A stretch of 64,000 nt of DNA from Megachile rotundata (GCF_050947335.1 NW_027473533.1:1-64000); one strand, 5' to 3'. Positions 12,269 through 27,619 are shown, counted from the first letter of the stretch. Translations and numbers: made by a program. The notes: generated from the sequence alone by a model not told the origin.

Positions 12269-15200
12269 GTAGTTGTCGTTCTATCGATCATATAAGCATA
12301 ATATGGCTAATAATATGAGTTAGATTGATAACAATAAGAGTAGTGAGTATAGTAATTGTCGTCCTATCGATCATATAAGCATAATATGGCTAATAGTATG
12401 AGTTAGATTGATAATAATAAGAGTAGTGAGTATAGTAATTGTCGTTCTATCGATCATATAAGTATAATATGGCTAATAATATGACTTAGATTGATAATAA
12501 TAAGAGTAATAAGTATAGTAATTGTCGTCCTATCGATCACATAAGCATAATATGGCTAATAATATGAGTTAATTGATAATGATAAGACTAATAAGTATAG
12601 TAATTGCCGTTCTATCGATCATATAAGCATAATATGGCTAATAATATGAGTTAGATTGATAACAATAAGAGTAGTGAGTATAGTAATTGTCGTCCTATCG
12701 ATCATATAAGCATAATATGGCTAATAATATGAGTTAGGTTGATAATAATAAGAGTAATGAGTATAGTAATTGTCGTTCTATCGATCATATAAGCATAATA
12801 TGGTTAATAATATGAGTTAGATTGATAACAGGGAGTGTAATAAGAATAGTAATTGTCGTTCTGTCGATAATATAAGCATAATATGGCTAATAATATGAGT
12901 TAGATTGATAATAATGACAGTAATGAGTATAGTAATTGTCGTTCTATCGATCATTTAAGCATAATATGGCTAATAATATGAGTTGGGTTGATAAAAATAA
13001 GAATAATAAGTATAGTAATTATCGTTCCTTCGATCACATAAGCATAATATGGCTAATAATATGAGGTGATTGATAACAATAAGACTAATAAGTATAGTAG
13101 TTGTCGTTCTATCGATCATATAAGCATAATATGGCTAATAATATGAGTTAGATTGATAACAATAAGAGTAGTGAGTATAGTAATTGTCGTCCTATCGATC
13201 ATATAAGCATAATATGGCTAATAATATGAGTTAGATTGATAATAATAAGAGTAACAAGTATAGTAATTGTCGTCCTATCGATCATATAAGCATAATATGG
13301 CTAATAATATGAGTTAGATTGATAATAATGACAGTAATGAGTATAGTAATTGTCGTTCTATCGATCATTTAAGCATAATATGGCTAATAATATGAGTTAG
13401 ATTGATAAAAATAAGAATAATAAGTATAGTAATTATCGTTCCTTCGATCACATAAGCATAACATGGCTAATAATATGAGGTGATTGATAATAATAAGACT
13501 AATAAGTATAGTAGTTGTCGTTCTATCGATCATATAAGCATAATATGGCTAATAATATGTGTTAGATTGATAACAATAAGAGTAGTGAGTATAGTAATTG
13601 TCGTCCTATCGATTATATAAGCATAATATGGCTAATAATATGAGTTAGATTGATAACAATAAGAGTAGTGAGTATAGTAATTGTCGTCCTATCGATCATA
13701 TAAGCATAATATGGCTAATAATATGAGTTAGATTGATAATAATAAGAGTAATAAGTATAGTAATTGTCGTCCTATCGATCATATAAGCATAATATGGCTA
13801 ATAATATGAGTTAGATTGATAATAATAAGAGTAATGAGTATAGTAATTGTCGTTCTATCGATCATATAAGCATAATATGGCTAATGATATGCGCTAGATT
13901 GATAATAATAAGAGTAATAAGTATAGTAATTATCGTTCTACCGATCATATAAGCATAATATGGTTAATAATATGAGTTAGATTGATAACAGGGAGTGTAA
14001 TAAGAATAGTAATTGACGTTCTGTCCATCATATAAGCATAATATGGCTAATAATATGAGTTAGATTGATAATAATAAGAGTAATAAGTATAGTAATTGTC
14101 GTCCTATCGATCATATAAGCATAATATGGCTAATCGTATGAGTTAGATTGATAATAATAAGAGTAGTGAGTATAGTAATTGTCGTTCTATCGATCATATA
14201 AGCATAATATGGCTAATAATATGAGTTAGATTGATAATAATAAGAGTAATAAGTATAGTAATTGTCGTCCTATCGATCACATAAGCATAATATGGCTAAT
14301 AATATGAGTTAATTGATAATGATAAGACTAATAAGTATAGTAATTGTCGTTCTATCGATCATATAAGCATAATATGGCTAATAATATGAGTTAGATTGAT
14401 AACAATAAGAGTAGTGAGTATAGTAATTGTCGTCCTATCGATCATATAAGCATAATATGGCTAATAATATGAGTTAGATTGATAATAATAAGAGTAGTGA
14501 GTATAGCAATTGTCGTCCTATCGATCATATAAGCATAATATGGCTAATAATATGAGTTAGGTTGATAATAATAAGAGTAATTAGTATAGCAATTGTCGTT
14601 CTATCGATCATATAAGCATAATATGGCTAATAATACGAGTTAGATTGACAATAATAAGAGTAATAAGTATAGTAATTATCGTTCTACAGATCATATAAGC
14701 ATAATATGGTTAATAATATGAGTTAGATTGATAATAATAAGAGTAATGAGTATAGTAATTGTCGTTCTATCGATCATATAAGCATAATATGGCTAATAAT
14801 ATGGGTTAGATTGATAATAATAAAAGTAATAAGTATAGTAATTATCGTTCTACCGATCATATAAGCATAATATGGTTAATAATATGAGTTAGATTGATAA
14901 TAATGACAGTAATGAGTATAGTAATTGTCGTTCTATCGATCATTTAAGCATAATATGGCTAATAATATGAGTTAGGTTGATAAAAATAAGAATAATAAGT
15001 ATAGTAATTATCGCTCCTTCGATCACATAAGCATAACATGGCTAATAATATGAGGTGATTGATAATAATGAGACTAATAAGTATAGTAGTTGTCGTTCTA
15101 TCGATCATATAAGCATAATATGGCTAATAATATGAGTTAGATTGATAACAATAAGAGTAGTGTGTATAGTAAGTGTCGTCCTATCGATCATATAAGCATA

Positions 15201-15950
15201 ATATGGCTAATAATATGAGTTAGATTGATAATAATAAGAGTAACAAGTATAGTAATTGTCGTCCTATCGATCATATAAGCATAAAATGGCTAATAATATG
15301 AGTTAGATTGATAATAATAAGAGTAATGAGTATAGTAATTGTCGTTCTATCGATCATATTTGCATAATATGGTTAATAATATGAGTTAGATTGATAATAA
15401 TAAGAGTAATAAGTATAGTAATTTTCGTCCTATCGATCATATAAGCATAATATGGCTAATAATATGAGTTGGATTGATAACAATAAGAGTAGTGAGTATA
15501 GTAATTGTGGTCCTATCGATCATATAAGCATAATATGGCTAATAATATGAGTTAGATTGATAATAATAAGAGTAATAAGTATAGTAATTGTCGTCCTATC
15601 GATCATATAAGCATAATATGGCTAATAATATGAGTTAGATTGATAATAATAAGAGTAATGAGTATAGTAATTGTCGTTCTATCGATCATATAAGCATAAT
15701 ATGGCTAATAATATGCGTTAGATTGATAATAATAAGAGTAATAAGTATAGTAATTATCGTTCTACCGATCATATAAGCATAATATGGTTAATAATATGAG
15801 TTAGATTGATAACAGGGAGTGTAATAAGAATAGTAATTGTCGTTCTGTCCATCATATAAGCATAATATGGCTAATAATATGAGTTAGATTGATAATAATA
15901 AGAGTAATAAGTATAGTAATTGTCGTCCTATCGATCATATAAGCATAATA
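12040..15950 (+). repeat. Largest domain-A duplication, second copy 19001-22911 (offset 6961)
   Basis: About 3.9 kb in each copy. Corresponding markers all lie 6961 bp apart: CTAATAGTATG (12390, 19351), GCCGTTC (12606, 19567), CGATTATA (13611, 20572), CTAATGATATGCGCTAG (13881, 20842), the TTAGTATAGC unit (14581, 21542) and the start of cassette K. The left limit is set by AACAGGGAGTG changing to AATAGTGAGTG near 19032, and the right limit by CTAATCG changing to CTAATAATATG. Confidence 0.87.
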
Positions 15951-15953
15951 TGG
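14584..15953 (+). repeat. Cassette K, copy 2 of 6
   Basis: It aligns base for base with 1-1370 at an offset of 14583, and 176 monomers of which 25 are 82 bp account for that distance exactly. Directly before it lies a unit with GTATAGCAATTGTCG. Just past its end comes CTAATCGTATGAG (15954). It forms the first half of a head-to-tail pair with the copy at 16408. Confidence 0.9.
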
Positions 15954-18134
15954 CTAATCGTATGAGTTAGATTGATAATAATAAGAGTAGTGAGTATAGT
16001 AATTGTCGTTCTATCGATCATATAAGCATAATATGGCTAATAATATGAGTTAGATTGATAATAATAAGAGTAATAAGTATAGTAATTGTCGTCCTATCGA
16101 TCACATAAGCATAATATGGCTAATAATATGAGTTAATTGATAATGATAAGACTAATAAGTATAGTAATTGTCGTTCTATCGATCATATAAGCATAATATG
16201 GCTAATAATATGAGTTAGATTGATAACAATAAGAGTAGTGAGTATAGTAATTGTCGTCCTATCGATCATATAAGCATAATATGGCTAATAATATGAGTTA
16301 GATTGATAATAATAAGAGTAGTGAGTATAGCAATTGTCGTCCTATCGATCATATAAGCATAATATGGCTAATAATATGAGTTAGGTTGATAATAATAAGA
16401 GTAATTAGTATAGCAATTGTCGTTCTATCGATCATATAAGCATAATATGGCTAATAATACGAGTTAGATTGACAATAATAAGAGTAATAAGTATAGTAAT
16501 TATCGTTCTACAGATCATATAAGCATAATATGGTTAATAATATGAGTTAGATTGATAATAATAAGAGTAATGAGTATAGTAATTGTCGTTCTATCGATCA
16601 TATAAGCATAATATGGCTAATAATATGGGTTAGATTGATAATAATAAAAGTAATAAGTATAGTAATTATCGTTCTACCGATCATATAAGCATAATATGGT
16701 TAATAATATGAGTTAGATTGATAATAATGACAGTAATGAGTATAGTAATTGTCGTTCTATCGATCATTTAAGCATAATATGGCTAATAATATGAGTTAGG
16801 TTGATAAAAATAAGAATAATAAGTATAGTAATTATCGCTCCTTCGATCACATAAGCATAACATGGCTAATAATATGAGGTGATTGATAATAATGAGACTA
16901 ATAAGTATAGTAGTTGTCGTTCTATCGATCATATAAGCATAATATGGCTAATAATATGAGTTAGATTGATAACAATAAGAGTAGTGTGTATAGTAAGTGT
17001 CGTCCTATCGATCATATAAGCATAATATGGCTAATAATATGAGTTAGATTGATAATAATAAGAGTAACAAGTATAGTAATTGTCGTCCTATCGATCATAT
17101 AAGCATAAAATGGCTAATAATATGAGTTAGATTGATAATAATAAGAGTAATGAGTATAGTAATTGTCGTTCTATCGATCATATTTGCATAATATGGTTAA
17201 TAATATGAGTTAGATTGATAATAATAAGAGTAATAAGTATAGTAATTTTCGTCCTATCGATCATATAAGCATAATATGGCTAATAATATGAGTTGGATTG
17301 ATAACAATAAGAGTAGTGAGTATAGTAATTGTGGTCCTATCGATCATATAAGCATAATATGGCTAATAATATGAGTTAGATTGATAATAATAAGAGTAAT
17401 AAGTATAGTAATTGTCGTCCTATCGATCATATAAGCATAATATGGCTAATAATATGAGTTAGATTGATAATAATAAGAGTAATGAGTATAGTAATTGTCG
17501 TTCTATCGATCATATAAGCATAATATGGCTAATAATATGCGTTAGATTGATAATAATAAGAGTAATAAGTATAGTAATTATCGTTCTACCGATCATATAA
17601 GCATAATATGGTTAATAATATGAGTTAGATTGATAACAGGGAGTGTAATACGAATCGTAATTGTCGTTCTGTCCATCATATAAGCATAATATGGCTAATA
17701 ATATGAGTTAGATTGATAATAATAAGAGTAATAAGTATAGTAATTGTCGTCCTATCGATCATATAAGCATAATATGGCTAATAATATGAGTTAGGTTGAT
17801 AAAAATAAGAATAATAAGTATAGTAATTATCGTTCCTTCGATCACATAAGCATAACATGGCTGATAATATGAGGTGATTGATAATAATAAGACTAATAAG
17901 TATAGTAGTTGTCGTTCTATCGATCATATAAGCATAATATGGCTAATAATATGAGTTAGATTGATAACAATAAGAGTAGTGAGTATAGTAATTGTCGTCC
18001 TATCGATCATATAAGCATAATATGGCTAATAACATGAGTTAGATTGATAATAATAAGAGTAGTGAGTATAGTAATTGTCGTTCTATCGATCATATAAGTA
18101 TAATATGGCTAATAATATGAGTTAGATTGATAAT
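15530..18134 (+). repeat. Block duplicated at 20667-23271 (offset 5137)
   Basis: About 2.6 kb, 62 monomers of offset with nine of 82 bp. It contains CTAATCG (15954, 21091), GTATAGCAATTG units, K copies 3 and 4, GTAATACGA (17644, 22781), GGTTGATAAAAATAAG (17794, 22931) and the rare CTAATAACATGAG (18031, 23168). The copies part near 23272, where GACAGTAATGAG replaces AGAGTAATAAG. Confidence 0.85.
16408..17777 (+). repeat. Cassette K, copy 3 of 6
   Basis: It is offset from copy 2 by 1824 bp, that is 22 monomers of which two are 82 bp. It carries GTAATACGAATCGTAATTG near 17646, a variant also found in copies 4, 5 and 6 but not in copy 2. Its right flank differs from copy 2 from about 17778, where the TTAGGTTGATAAAAATAAG string begins. 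Confidence 0.9.
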
Positions 18135-21100
18135 AATAAGAGTAATAAGTATAGTAATTTTCGTCCTATCGATCATATAAGCATAATATGGCTAATAATA
18201 TGAGTTAGATTGATAACAATAAGAGTAGTGAGTATAGTAATTGTCGTCCTATCGATCATATAAGCATAATATGGCTAATAGTATGAGTTAGATTGATAAT
18301 AATAAGAGTAGTGAGTATAGTAATTGTCGTTCTATCGATCATATAAGTATAATATGGCTAATAATATGAGTTAGATTGATAATAATAAGAGTAATAAGTA
18401 TAGTAATTGTCGTCCTATCGATCACATAAGCATAATATGGCTAATAATATGAGTTAATTGATAATGATTAGACTAATAAGTATAGTAATTGCCGTTCTAT
18501 CGATCATATAAGCATAATATGGCTAATAATATGAGTTAGATTGATAACAATAAGAGTAGTGAGTATAGTAATTGTCGTCCTATCGATCATATAAGCATAA
18601 TATGGCTAATAATATGAGTTAGGTTGATAATAATAAGAGTAATGTGTATAGTAATTGTCGTTCTATCGATCATATAAGCATAATATGGTTAATAATATGA
18701 GTTAGATTGATAACAGGGAGTGTAATAAGAATAGTAATTGTCGTTCTGTCGATAATATAAGCATAATATGGCTAATAATATGAGTTAGATTGATAATAAT
18801 GACAGTAATGAGTATAGTAATTGTCGTTCTATCGATCATTTAAGCATAATATGGCTAATAATATGAGTTGGGTTGATAAAAATAAGAATAATAAGTATAG
18901 TAATTATCGTTCCTTCGATCACATAAGCATAATATGGCTAATAATATGAGGTGATTGATAACAATAAGACTAATAAGTATAGTAGTTGTCGTTCTATCGA
19001 TCATATAAGCATAATATGGCTAATAATATGAGTTAGATTGATAATAGTGAGTGTAATAAGTATAGTAATTGTCGTTCTGTCGATAATATAAGCATAATAT
19101 GGCTAATAATATGAGTTAGGTTGATAAAAATAAGAATAATAAGTATAGTAATTATCGTTCCTTCGATCACATAAGCATAACATGGCTGATAATATGAGGT
19201 GATTGATAATAATAAGACTAATAAGTATAGTAGTTGTCGTTCTATCGATCATATAAGCATAATATGGCTAATAATATGAGTTAGATTGATAACAATAAGA
19301 GTAGTGAGTATAGTAATTGTCGTCCTATCGATCATATAAGCATAATATGGCTAATAGTATGAGTTAGATTGATAATAATAAGAGTAGTGAGTATAGTAAT
19401 TGTCGTTCTATCGATCATATAAGTATAATATGGCTAATAATATGACTTAGATTGATAATAATAAGAGTAATAAGTATAGTAATTGTCGTCCTATCGATCA
19501 CATAAGCATAATATGGCTAATAATATGAGTTAATTGATAATGATAAGACTAATAAGTATAGTAATTGCCGTTCTATCGATCATATAAGCATAATATGGCT
19601 AATAATATGAGTTAGATTGATAACAATAAGAGTAGTGAGTATAGTAATTGTCGTCCTATCGATCATATAAGCATAATATGGCTAATAATATGAGTTAGGT
19701 TGATAATAATAATAGTAATGAGTATAGTAATTGTCGTTCTATCGATCATATAAGCATAATATGGTTAATAATATGAGTTAGATTGATAACAGGGAGTGTA
19801 ATAAGAATAGTAATTGTCGTTCTGTCGATAATATAAGCATAATATGGCTAATAATATGAGTTAGATTGATAATAATGACAGTAATGAGTATAGTAATTGT
19901 CGTTCTATCGATCATTTAAGCATAATATGGCTAATAATATGAGTTGGGTTGATAAAAATAAGAATAATAAGTATAGTAATTATCGTTCCTTCGATCACAT
20001 AAGCATAATATGGCTAATAATATGAGGTGATTGATAACAATAAGACTAATAAGTATAGTAGTTGTCGTTCTATCGATCATATAAGCATAATATGGCTAAT
20101 AATATGAGTTAGATTGATAACAATAAGAGTAGTGAGTATAGTAATTGTCGTCCTATCGATCATATAAGCATAATATGGCTAATAATATGAGTTAGATTGA
20201 TAATAATAAGAGTAACAAGTATAGTAATTGTCGTCCTATCGATCATATAAGCATAATATGGCTAATAATATGAGTTAGATTGATAATAATGACAGTAATG
20301 AGTATAGTAATTGTCGTTCTATCGATCATTTAAGCATAATATGGCTAATAATATGAGTTAGATTGATAAAAATAAGAATAATAAGTATAGTAATTATCGT
20401 TCCTTCGATCACATAAGCATAACATGGCTAATAATATGAGGTGATTGATAATAATAAGACTAATAAGTATAGTAGTTGTCGTTCTATCGATCATATAAGC
20501 ATAATATGGCTAATAATATGTGTTAGATTGATAACAATAAGAGTAGTGAGTATAGTAATTGTCGTCCTATCGATTATATAAGCATAATATGGCTAATAAT
20601 ATGAGTTAGATTGATAACAATAAGAGTAGTGAGTATAGTAATTGTCGTCCTATCGATCATATAAGCATAATATAGCTAATAATATGAGTTAGATTGATAA
20701 TAATAAGAGTAATAAGTATAGTAATTGTCGTCCTATCGATCATATAAGCATAATATGGCTAATAATATGAGTTAGATTGATAATAATAAGAGTAATGAGT
20801 ATAGTAATTGTCGTTCTATCGATCATATAAGCATAATATGGCTAATGATATGCGCTAGATTGATAATAATAAGAGTAATAAGTATAGTAATTATCGTTCT
20901 ACCGATCATATAAGCATAATATGGTTAATAATATGAGTTAGATTGATAACAGGGAGTGTAATAAGAATAGTAATTGTCGTTCTGTCCATCATATAAGCAT
21001 AATATGGCTAATAATATGAGTTAGATTGATAATAATAAGAGTAATAAGTATAGTAATTGTCGTCCTATCGATCATATAAGCATAATATGGCTAATCGTAT

Positions 21101-21544
21101 GAGTTAGATTGATAATAATAAGAGTAGTGAGTATAGTAATTGTCGTTCTATCGATCATATAAGCATAATATGGCTAATAATATGAGTTAGATTGATAATA
21201 ATAAGAGTAATAAGTATAGTAATTGTCGTCCTATCGATCACATAAGCATAATATGGCTAATAATATGAGTTAATTGATAATGATAAGACTAATAAGTATA
21301 GTAATTGTCGTTCTATCGATCATATAAGCATAATATGGCTAATAATATGAGTTAGATTGATAACAATAAGAGTAGTGAGTATAGTAATTGTCGTCCTATC
21401 GATCATATAAGCATAATATGGCTAATAATATGAGTTAGATTGATAATAATAAGAGTAGTGAGTATAGCAATTGTCGTCCTATCGATCATATAAGCATAAT
21501 ATGGCTAATAATATGAGTTAGGTTGATAATAATAAGAGTAATTA

Positions 21545-22914
21545 GTATAGCAATTGTCGTTCTATCGATCATATAAGCATAATATGGCTAATAATACGAG
21601 TTAGATTGACAATAATAAGAGTAATAAGTATAGTAATTATCGTTCTACAGATCATATAAGCATAATATGGTTAATAATATGAGTTAGATTGATAATAATA
21701 AGAGTAATGAGTATAGTAATTGTCGTTCTATCGATCATATAAGCATAATATGGCTAATAATATGGGTTAGATTGATAATAATAAAAGTAATAAGTATAGT
21801 AATTATCGTTCTACCGATCATATAAGCATAATATGGTTAATAATATGAGTTAGATTGATAATAATGACAGTAATGAGTATAGTAATTGTCGTTCTATCGA
21901 TCATTTAAGCATAATATGGCTAATAATATGAGTTAGGTTGATAAAAATAAGAATAATAAGTATAGTAATTATCGCTCCTTCGATCACATAAGCATAACAT
22001 GGCTAATAATATGAGGTGATTGATAATAATGAGACTAATAAGTATAGTAGTTGTCGTTCTATCGATCATATAAGCATAATATGGCTAATAATATGAGTTA
22101 GATTGATAACAATAAGAGTAGTGTGTATAGTAAGTGTCGTCCTATCGATCATATAAGCATAATATGGCTAATAATATGAGTTAGATTGATAATAATAAGA
22201 GTAACAAGTATAGTAATTGTCGTCCTATCGATCATATAAGCATAAAATGGCTAATAATATGAGTTAGATTGATAATAATAAGAGTAATGAGTATAGTAAT
22301 TGTCGTTCTATCGATCATATTTGCATAATATGGTTAATAATATGAGTTAGATTGATAATAATAAGAGTAATAAGTATAGTAATTTTCGTCCTATCGATCA
22401 TATAAGCATAATATGGCTAATAATATGAGTTGGATTGATAACAATAAGAGTAGTGAGTATAGTAATTGTGGTCCTATCGATCATATAAGCATAATATGGC
22501 TAATAATATGAGTTAGATTGATAATAATAAGAGTAATAAGTATAGTAATTGTCGTCCTATCGATCATATAAGCATAATATGGCTAATAATATGAGTTAGA
22601 TTGATAATAATAAGAGTAATGAGTATAGTAATTGTCGTTCTATCGATCATATAAGCATAATATGGCTAATAATATGCGTTAGATTGATAATAATAAGAGT
22701 AATAAGTATAGTAATTATCGTTCTACCGATCATATAAGCATAATATGGTTAATAATATGAGTTAGATTGATAACAGGGAGTGTAATACGAATCGTAATTG
22801 TCGTTCTGTCCATCATATAAGCATAATATGGCTAATAATATGAGTTAGATTGATAATAATAAGAGTAATAAGTATAGTAATTGTCGTCCTATCGATCATA
22901 TAAGCATAATATGG
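21545..22914 (+). repeat. Cassette K, copy 4 of 6
   Basis: It is offset from copy 3 by 5137 bp and from copy 2 by 6961 bp. It shares the CGAATCG variant and the right flank with copy 3, while its left flank (19.0-21.5 kb) matches the left flank of copy 2. It is therefore a recombinant of the two surroundings, a sign of exchange inside the array. Confidence 0.9.
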
Positions 22915-24003
22915 CTAATAATATGAGTTAGGTTGATAAAAATAAGAATAATAAGTATAGTAATTATCGTTCCTTCGATCACATAAGCATAACATGGCTG
23001 ATAATATGAGGTGATTGATAATAATAAGACTAATAAGTATAGTAGTTGTCGTTCTATCGATCATATAAGCATAATATGGCTAATAATATGAGTTAGATTG
23101 ATAACAATAAGAGTAGTGAGTATAGTAATTGTCGTCCTATCGATCATATAAGCATAATATGGCTAATAACATGAGTTAGATTGATAATAATAAGAGTAGT
23201 GAGTATAGTAATTGTCGTTCTATCGATCATATAAGTATAATATGGCTAATAATATGAGTTAGATTGATAATAATGACAGTAATGAGTATAGTAATTGTCG
23301 TTCTATCGATCATTTAAGCATAATATGGCTAATAATATGAGTTAGATTGATAAAAATAAGAATAATAAGTATAGTAATTATCGTTCCTTCGATCACATAA
23401 GCATAACATGGCTAATAATATGAGGTGATTGATAATAATAAGACTAATAAGTATAGTAGTTGTCGTTCTATCGATCATATAAGCATAATATGGCTAATAA
23501 TATGTGTTAGATTGATAACAATAAGAGTAGTGAGTATAGTAATTGTCGTCCTATCGATTATATAAGCATAATATGGCTAATAGTATGAGTTAGATTGATA
23601 ACAATAAGAGTAGTGAGTATAGTAATTGTCGTCCTATCGATCATATAAGCATAATATGGCTAATAATATGAGTTAGATTGATAATAATAAGAGTAATAAG
23701 TATAGTAATTGTCGTCCTATCGATCATATAAGCATAATATGGCTAATAATATGAGTTAGATTGATAATAATAAGAGTAATGAGTATAGTAATTGTCGTTC
23801 TATCGATCATATAAGCATAATATGGCTAATGATATGCGCTAGATTGATAATAATAAGAGTAATAAGTATAGTAATTATCGTTCTACCGATCATATAAGCA
23901 TAATATGGTTAATAATATGAGTTAGATTGATAACAGGGAGTGTAATAAGAATAGTAATTGTCGTTCTGTCCATCATATAAGCATAATATGGCTAATAATA
24001 TGA

Positions 24004-24845
24004 GTTAGATTGATAATAATAAGAGTAATAAGTATAGTAATTGTCGTTCTATCGATCATATTTGCATAATATGGTTAATAATATGAGTTAGATTGATAAT
24101 AATAAGAGTAGTGAGTATACTAATTGTCGTTCTATCGATCATATAAGCATAATATGGCTAATAATATGAGTTAGATTGATAATAATAAGAGTAATAAGTA
24201 TAGTAATTGTCGTCCTATCGATCACATAAGCATAATATGGCTAATAATATGAGTTAATTGATAATGATAAGACTAATAAGTATAGTAATTGTCGTTCTAT
24301 CGATCATATAAGCATAATATGGCTAATAATATGAGTTAGATTGATAACAATAAGAGTAGTGAGTATAGTAATTGTCGTCCTATCGATCATATAAGCATAC
24401 TATGGCTAATAATATGAGTTAGGTTGATAATAATAAGAGTAATGAGTATAGTAATTGTCGTTCTATCGATCATATAAGCATAATATGGCTAATAATATGA
24501 GTTAGATTGACAATAATAAGAGTAATAAGTATAGTAATTATCGTTCTACCGATGATATAAGCATAATATGGTTAATAATATGAGTTAGATTGATAATAAT
24601 AAGAGTAATGAGTATAGTAATTGTCGTTCTATCGACCATATAAGCGTAATATGGCTAATAATGTGAGTTAGGTTGATAATAATAACAGTAATGAGTATAG
24701 TAATTATCGTTCCTTCGATCACATAAGCATAACATGGCGAATAATATGCGTTAGATTGATAATAATAAGAGTAGTGAGTATAGTAATTGTCGTTCTATCG
24801 ATCATATAAGCATAATATGGCTAATAATATGAGTTAGATTGATAA
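24004..24845 (+). repeat. Block duplicated at 32379-33220 (offset 8375)
   Basis: About 840 bp with the rare markers GTGAGTATACTAATTG (24111, 32486), CATACTATGG, CGATGATATAAGC, CGACCATATAAGCG, TAATAATGTGAG and ACATGGCGAATAATATGCG (24736, 33111). A more diverged relative lies at about 1930-2740, with CATACTATGG and CGATGATATAAGC. Confidence 0.85.
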
Positions 24846-25440
24846 TAATAAGAGTAATAAGTATAGTAATTATCGTCCTATCGATCATATAAGCATAATA
24901 TGGCTAATAATATGAGTTAGGTTGATAATAATAAGAGTAATGAGTATAGTAATTGTCGTTCTGTCCATCATATAAGCATAATATGGCTAATAATATGAGT
25001 TAGATTGATAATAATAAGAGTAATAAGTATAGTAATTGTCGTCCTATCGATCATATAAGCATAATATGGCTAATAGTATGAGTTAGATTGATAATAATAA
25101 GAGTAATAAGTATAGTAATTATCGTTCTACCGATCATATAACCATAATATGGTTAATAATATGAGTTAGATTGATAACAGGGAGTGTAATAAGAATAGTA
25201 ATTGTCGTTCTGTCCATCATATAAGCATAATATGGCTAATAATATGAGTTAGATTGATAATAATAAGAGTAATAAGTATAGTAATTGTCGTCCTATCGAT
25301 CATATAAGCATAATATGGCTAATAGTATGAGTTAGATTGATAATAATAAGAGTAGTGAGTATAGTAATTGTCGTTCTATCGATCATATAAGCATAATATG
25401 GCTAATAATATGAGTTAGATTGATAATAATAAGAGTAATA

Positions 25441-27527
25441 AGTATAGTAATTGTCGTCCTATCGATCATGTAAGCATAATATGGCTAATAATATGAGTTA
25501 GATTGACAATAATAAGAGTAATAAGTATAGTAATTATCGTCCTATCGATCATATAAGCATAATATGGCTAATAATATGAGTTAGGTTGATAATAATAAGA
25601 GTAATTAGTATAGCAATTGTCGTTCTATCGATCATATAAGCATAATATGGCTAATAATACGAGTTAGATTGACAATAATAAGAGTAATAAGTATAGTAAT
25701 TATCGTTCTACAGATCATATAAGCATAATATGGTTAATAATATGAGTTAGATTGATAATAATAAGAGTAATGAGTATAGTAATTGTCGTTCTATCGATCA
25801 TATAAGCATAATATGGCTAATAATATGGGTTAGATTGATAATAATAAAAGTAATAAGTATAGTAATTATCGTTCTACCGATCATATAAGCATAATATGGT
25901 TAATAATATGAGTTAGATTGATAATAATGACAGTAATGAGTATAGTAATTGTCGTTCTATCGATCATTTAAGCATAATATGGCTAATAATATGAGTTAGG
26001 TTGATAAAAATAAGAATAATAAGTATAGTAATTATCGCTCCTTCGATCACATAAGCATAACATGGCTAATAATATGAGGTGATTGATAATAATGAGACTA
26101 ATAAGTATAGTAGTTGTCGTTCTATCGATCATATAAGCATAATATGGCTAATAATATGAGTTAGATTGATAACAATAAGAGTAGTGTGTATAGTAAGTGT
26201 CGTCCTATCGATCATATAAGCATAATATGGCTAATAATATGAGTTAGATTGATAATAATAAGAGTAACAAGTATAGTAATTGTCGTCCTATCGATCATAT
26301 AAGCATAAAATGGCTAATAATATGAGTTAGATTGATAATAATAAGAGTAATGAGTATAGTAATTGTCGTTCTATCGATCATATTTGCATAATATGGTTAG
26401 TAATATGAGTTAGATTGATAATAATAAGAGTAATAAGTATAGTAATTTTCGTCCTATCGATCATATAAGCATAATATGGCTAATAATATGAGTTAGATTG
26501 ATAACAATAAGAGTAGTGAGTATAGTAATTGTGGTCCTATCGATCATATAAGCATAATATGGCTAATAATATGAGTTAGATTGATAATAATAAGAGTAAT
26601 AAGTATAGTAATTGTCGTCCTATCGATCATATAAGCATGATATGGCTAATAATATGAGTTAGATTGATAATAATAAGAGTAATGAGTATAGTAATTGTCG
26701 TTCTATCGATCATATAAGCATAATATGGCTAATAATATGCGTTAGATTGATAATAATAAGAGTAATAAGTATAGTAATTATCGTTCTACCGATCATATAA
26801 GCATAATATGGTTAATAATATGAGTTAGATTGATAACAGGGAGTGTAATACGAATCGTAATTGTCGTTCTGTCCATCATATAAGCATAATATGGCTAATA
26901 ATATGAGTTAGATTGATAATAATAAGAGTAATAAGTATAGTAATTGTCGTCCTATCGATCATATAAGCATAATATGGCTAATAGTATGAGTTAGATTGAT
27001 AATAATAAGAGTAATAAGTATAGTAATTATCGTTCTACCGATCATATAACCATAATATGGTTAATAATATGAGTTAGATTGATAACAGGGAGTGTAATAA
27101 GAATAGTAATTGTCGTTCTGTCCATCATATAAGCATAATATGGCTAATAATATGAGTTAGATTGATAATAATAAGAGTAATAAGTATAGTAATTGTCGTC
27201 CTATCGATCATATAAGCATAATATGGCTAATAGTATGAGTTAGATTGATAATAATAAGAGTAGTGAGTATAGTAATTGTCGTTCTATCGATCATATAAGC
27301 ATAATATGGCTAATAATATGAGTTAGATTGATAATAATAAGAGTAATAAGTATAGTAATTGTCGTCCTATCGATCATGTAAGCATAATATGGCTAATAAT
27401 ATGAGTTAGATTGACAATAATAAGAGTAATAAGTATAGTAATTATCGTTCTACCGATCATATAAGCATAATATGGCTAATAATATTAGTTAGATTGATAA
27501 TAATAAGAGTAATAAGTATAGTAATTG
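25441..27527 (+). repeat. Block duplicated at 30331-32418 (offset 4891)
   Basis: About 2.09 kb including K copies 5 and 6. It opens with CGATCATGTAAGC (25467 and 30358 at CATG) and closes after the rare TAATATTAGTTAG (27484 and 32375). It holds CATATAACCATAATATGG in both copies. The two are nearly identical on reading, so this is one of the younger events in domain A. Confidence 0.87.
25608..26977 (+). repeat. Cassette K, copy 5 of 6
   Basis: It is offset from copy 4 by 4063 bp. Diagnostic changes shared only with copy 6 are GGTTAGTAATATG near 26396 and CATGATATGG near 26637. Its right flank starts with CTAATAGTATGAG, as in copy 1. Confidence 0.9.
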
Positions 27528-27619
27528 TCGTCCTATCGATCATATAAGCATAATATGGCTAATAGTATGAGTTAGATTGATAATAATAAGAGTAGTGAGT
27601 ATAGTAATTGTCGTTCTAT

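Larger units (their letters stand above)
13900..17777 (+). repeat. 1824-bp (22-monomer) tandem duplication, about 2.1 copies
   Basis: Segment 13900-15953 repeats at 15724-17777. The matched length (~2.05 kb) exceeds the step (1824 bp), so the unit is truly tandem and runs slightly beyond two copies. It includes CTAATCGTATGAG (14130 and 15954), both TTAGTATAGC units (14581 and 16405), and K copies 2 and 3. Confidence 0.88.
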
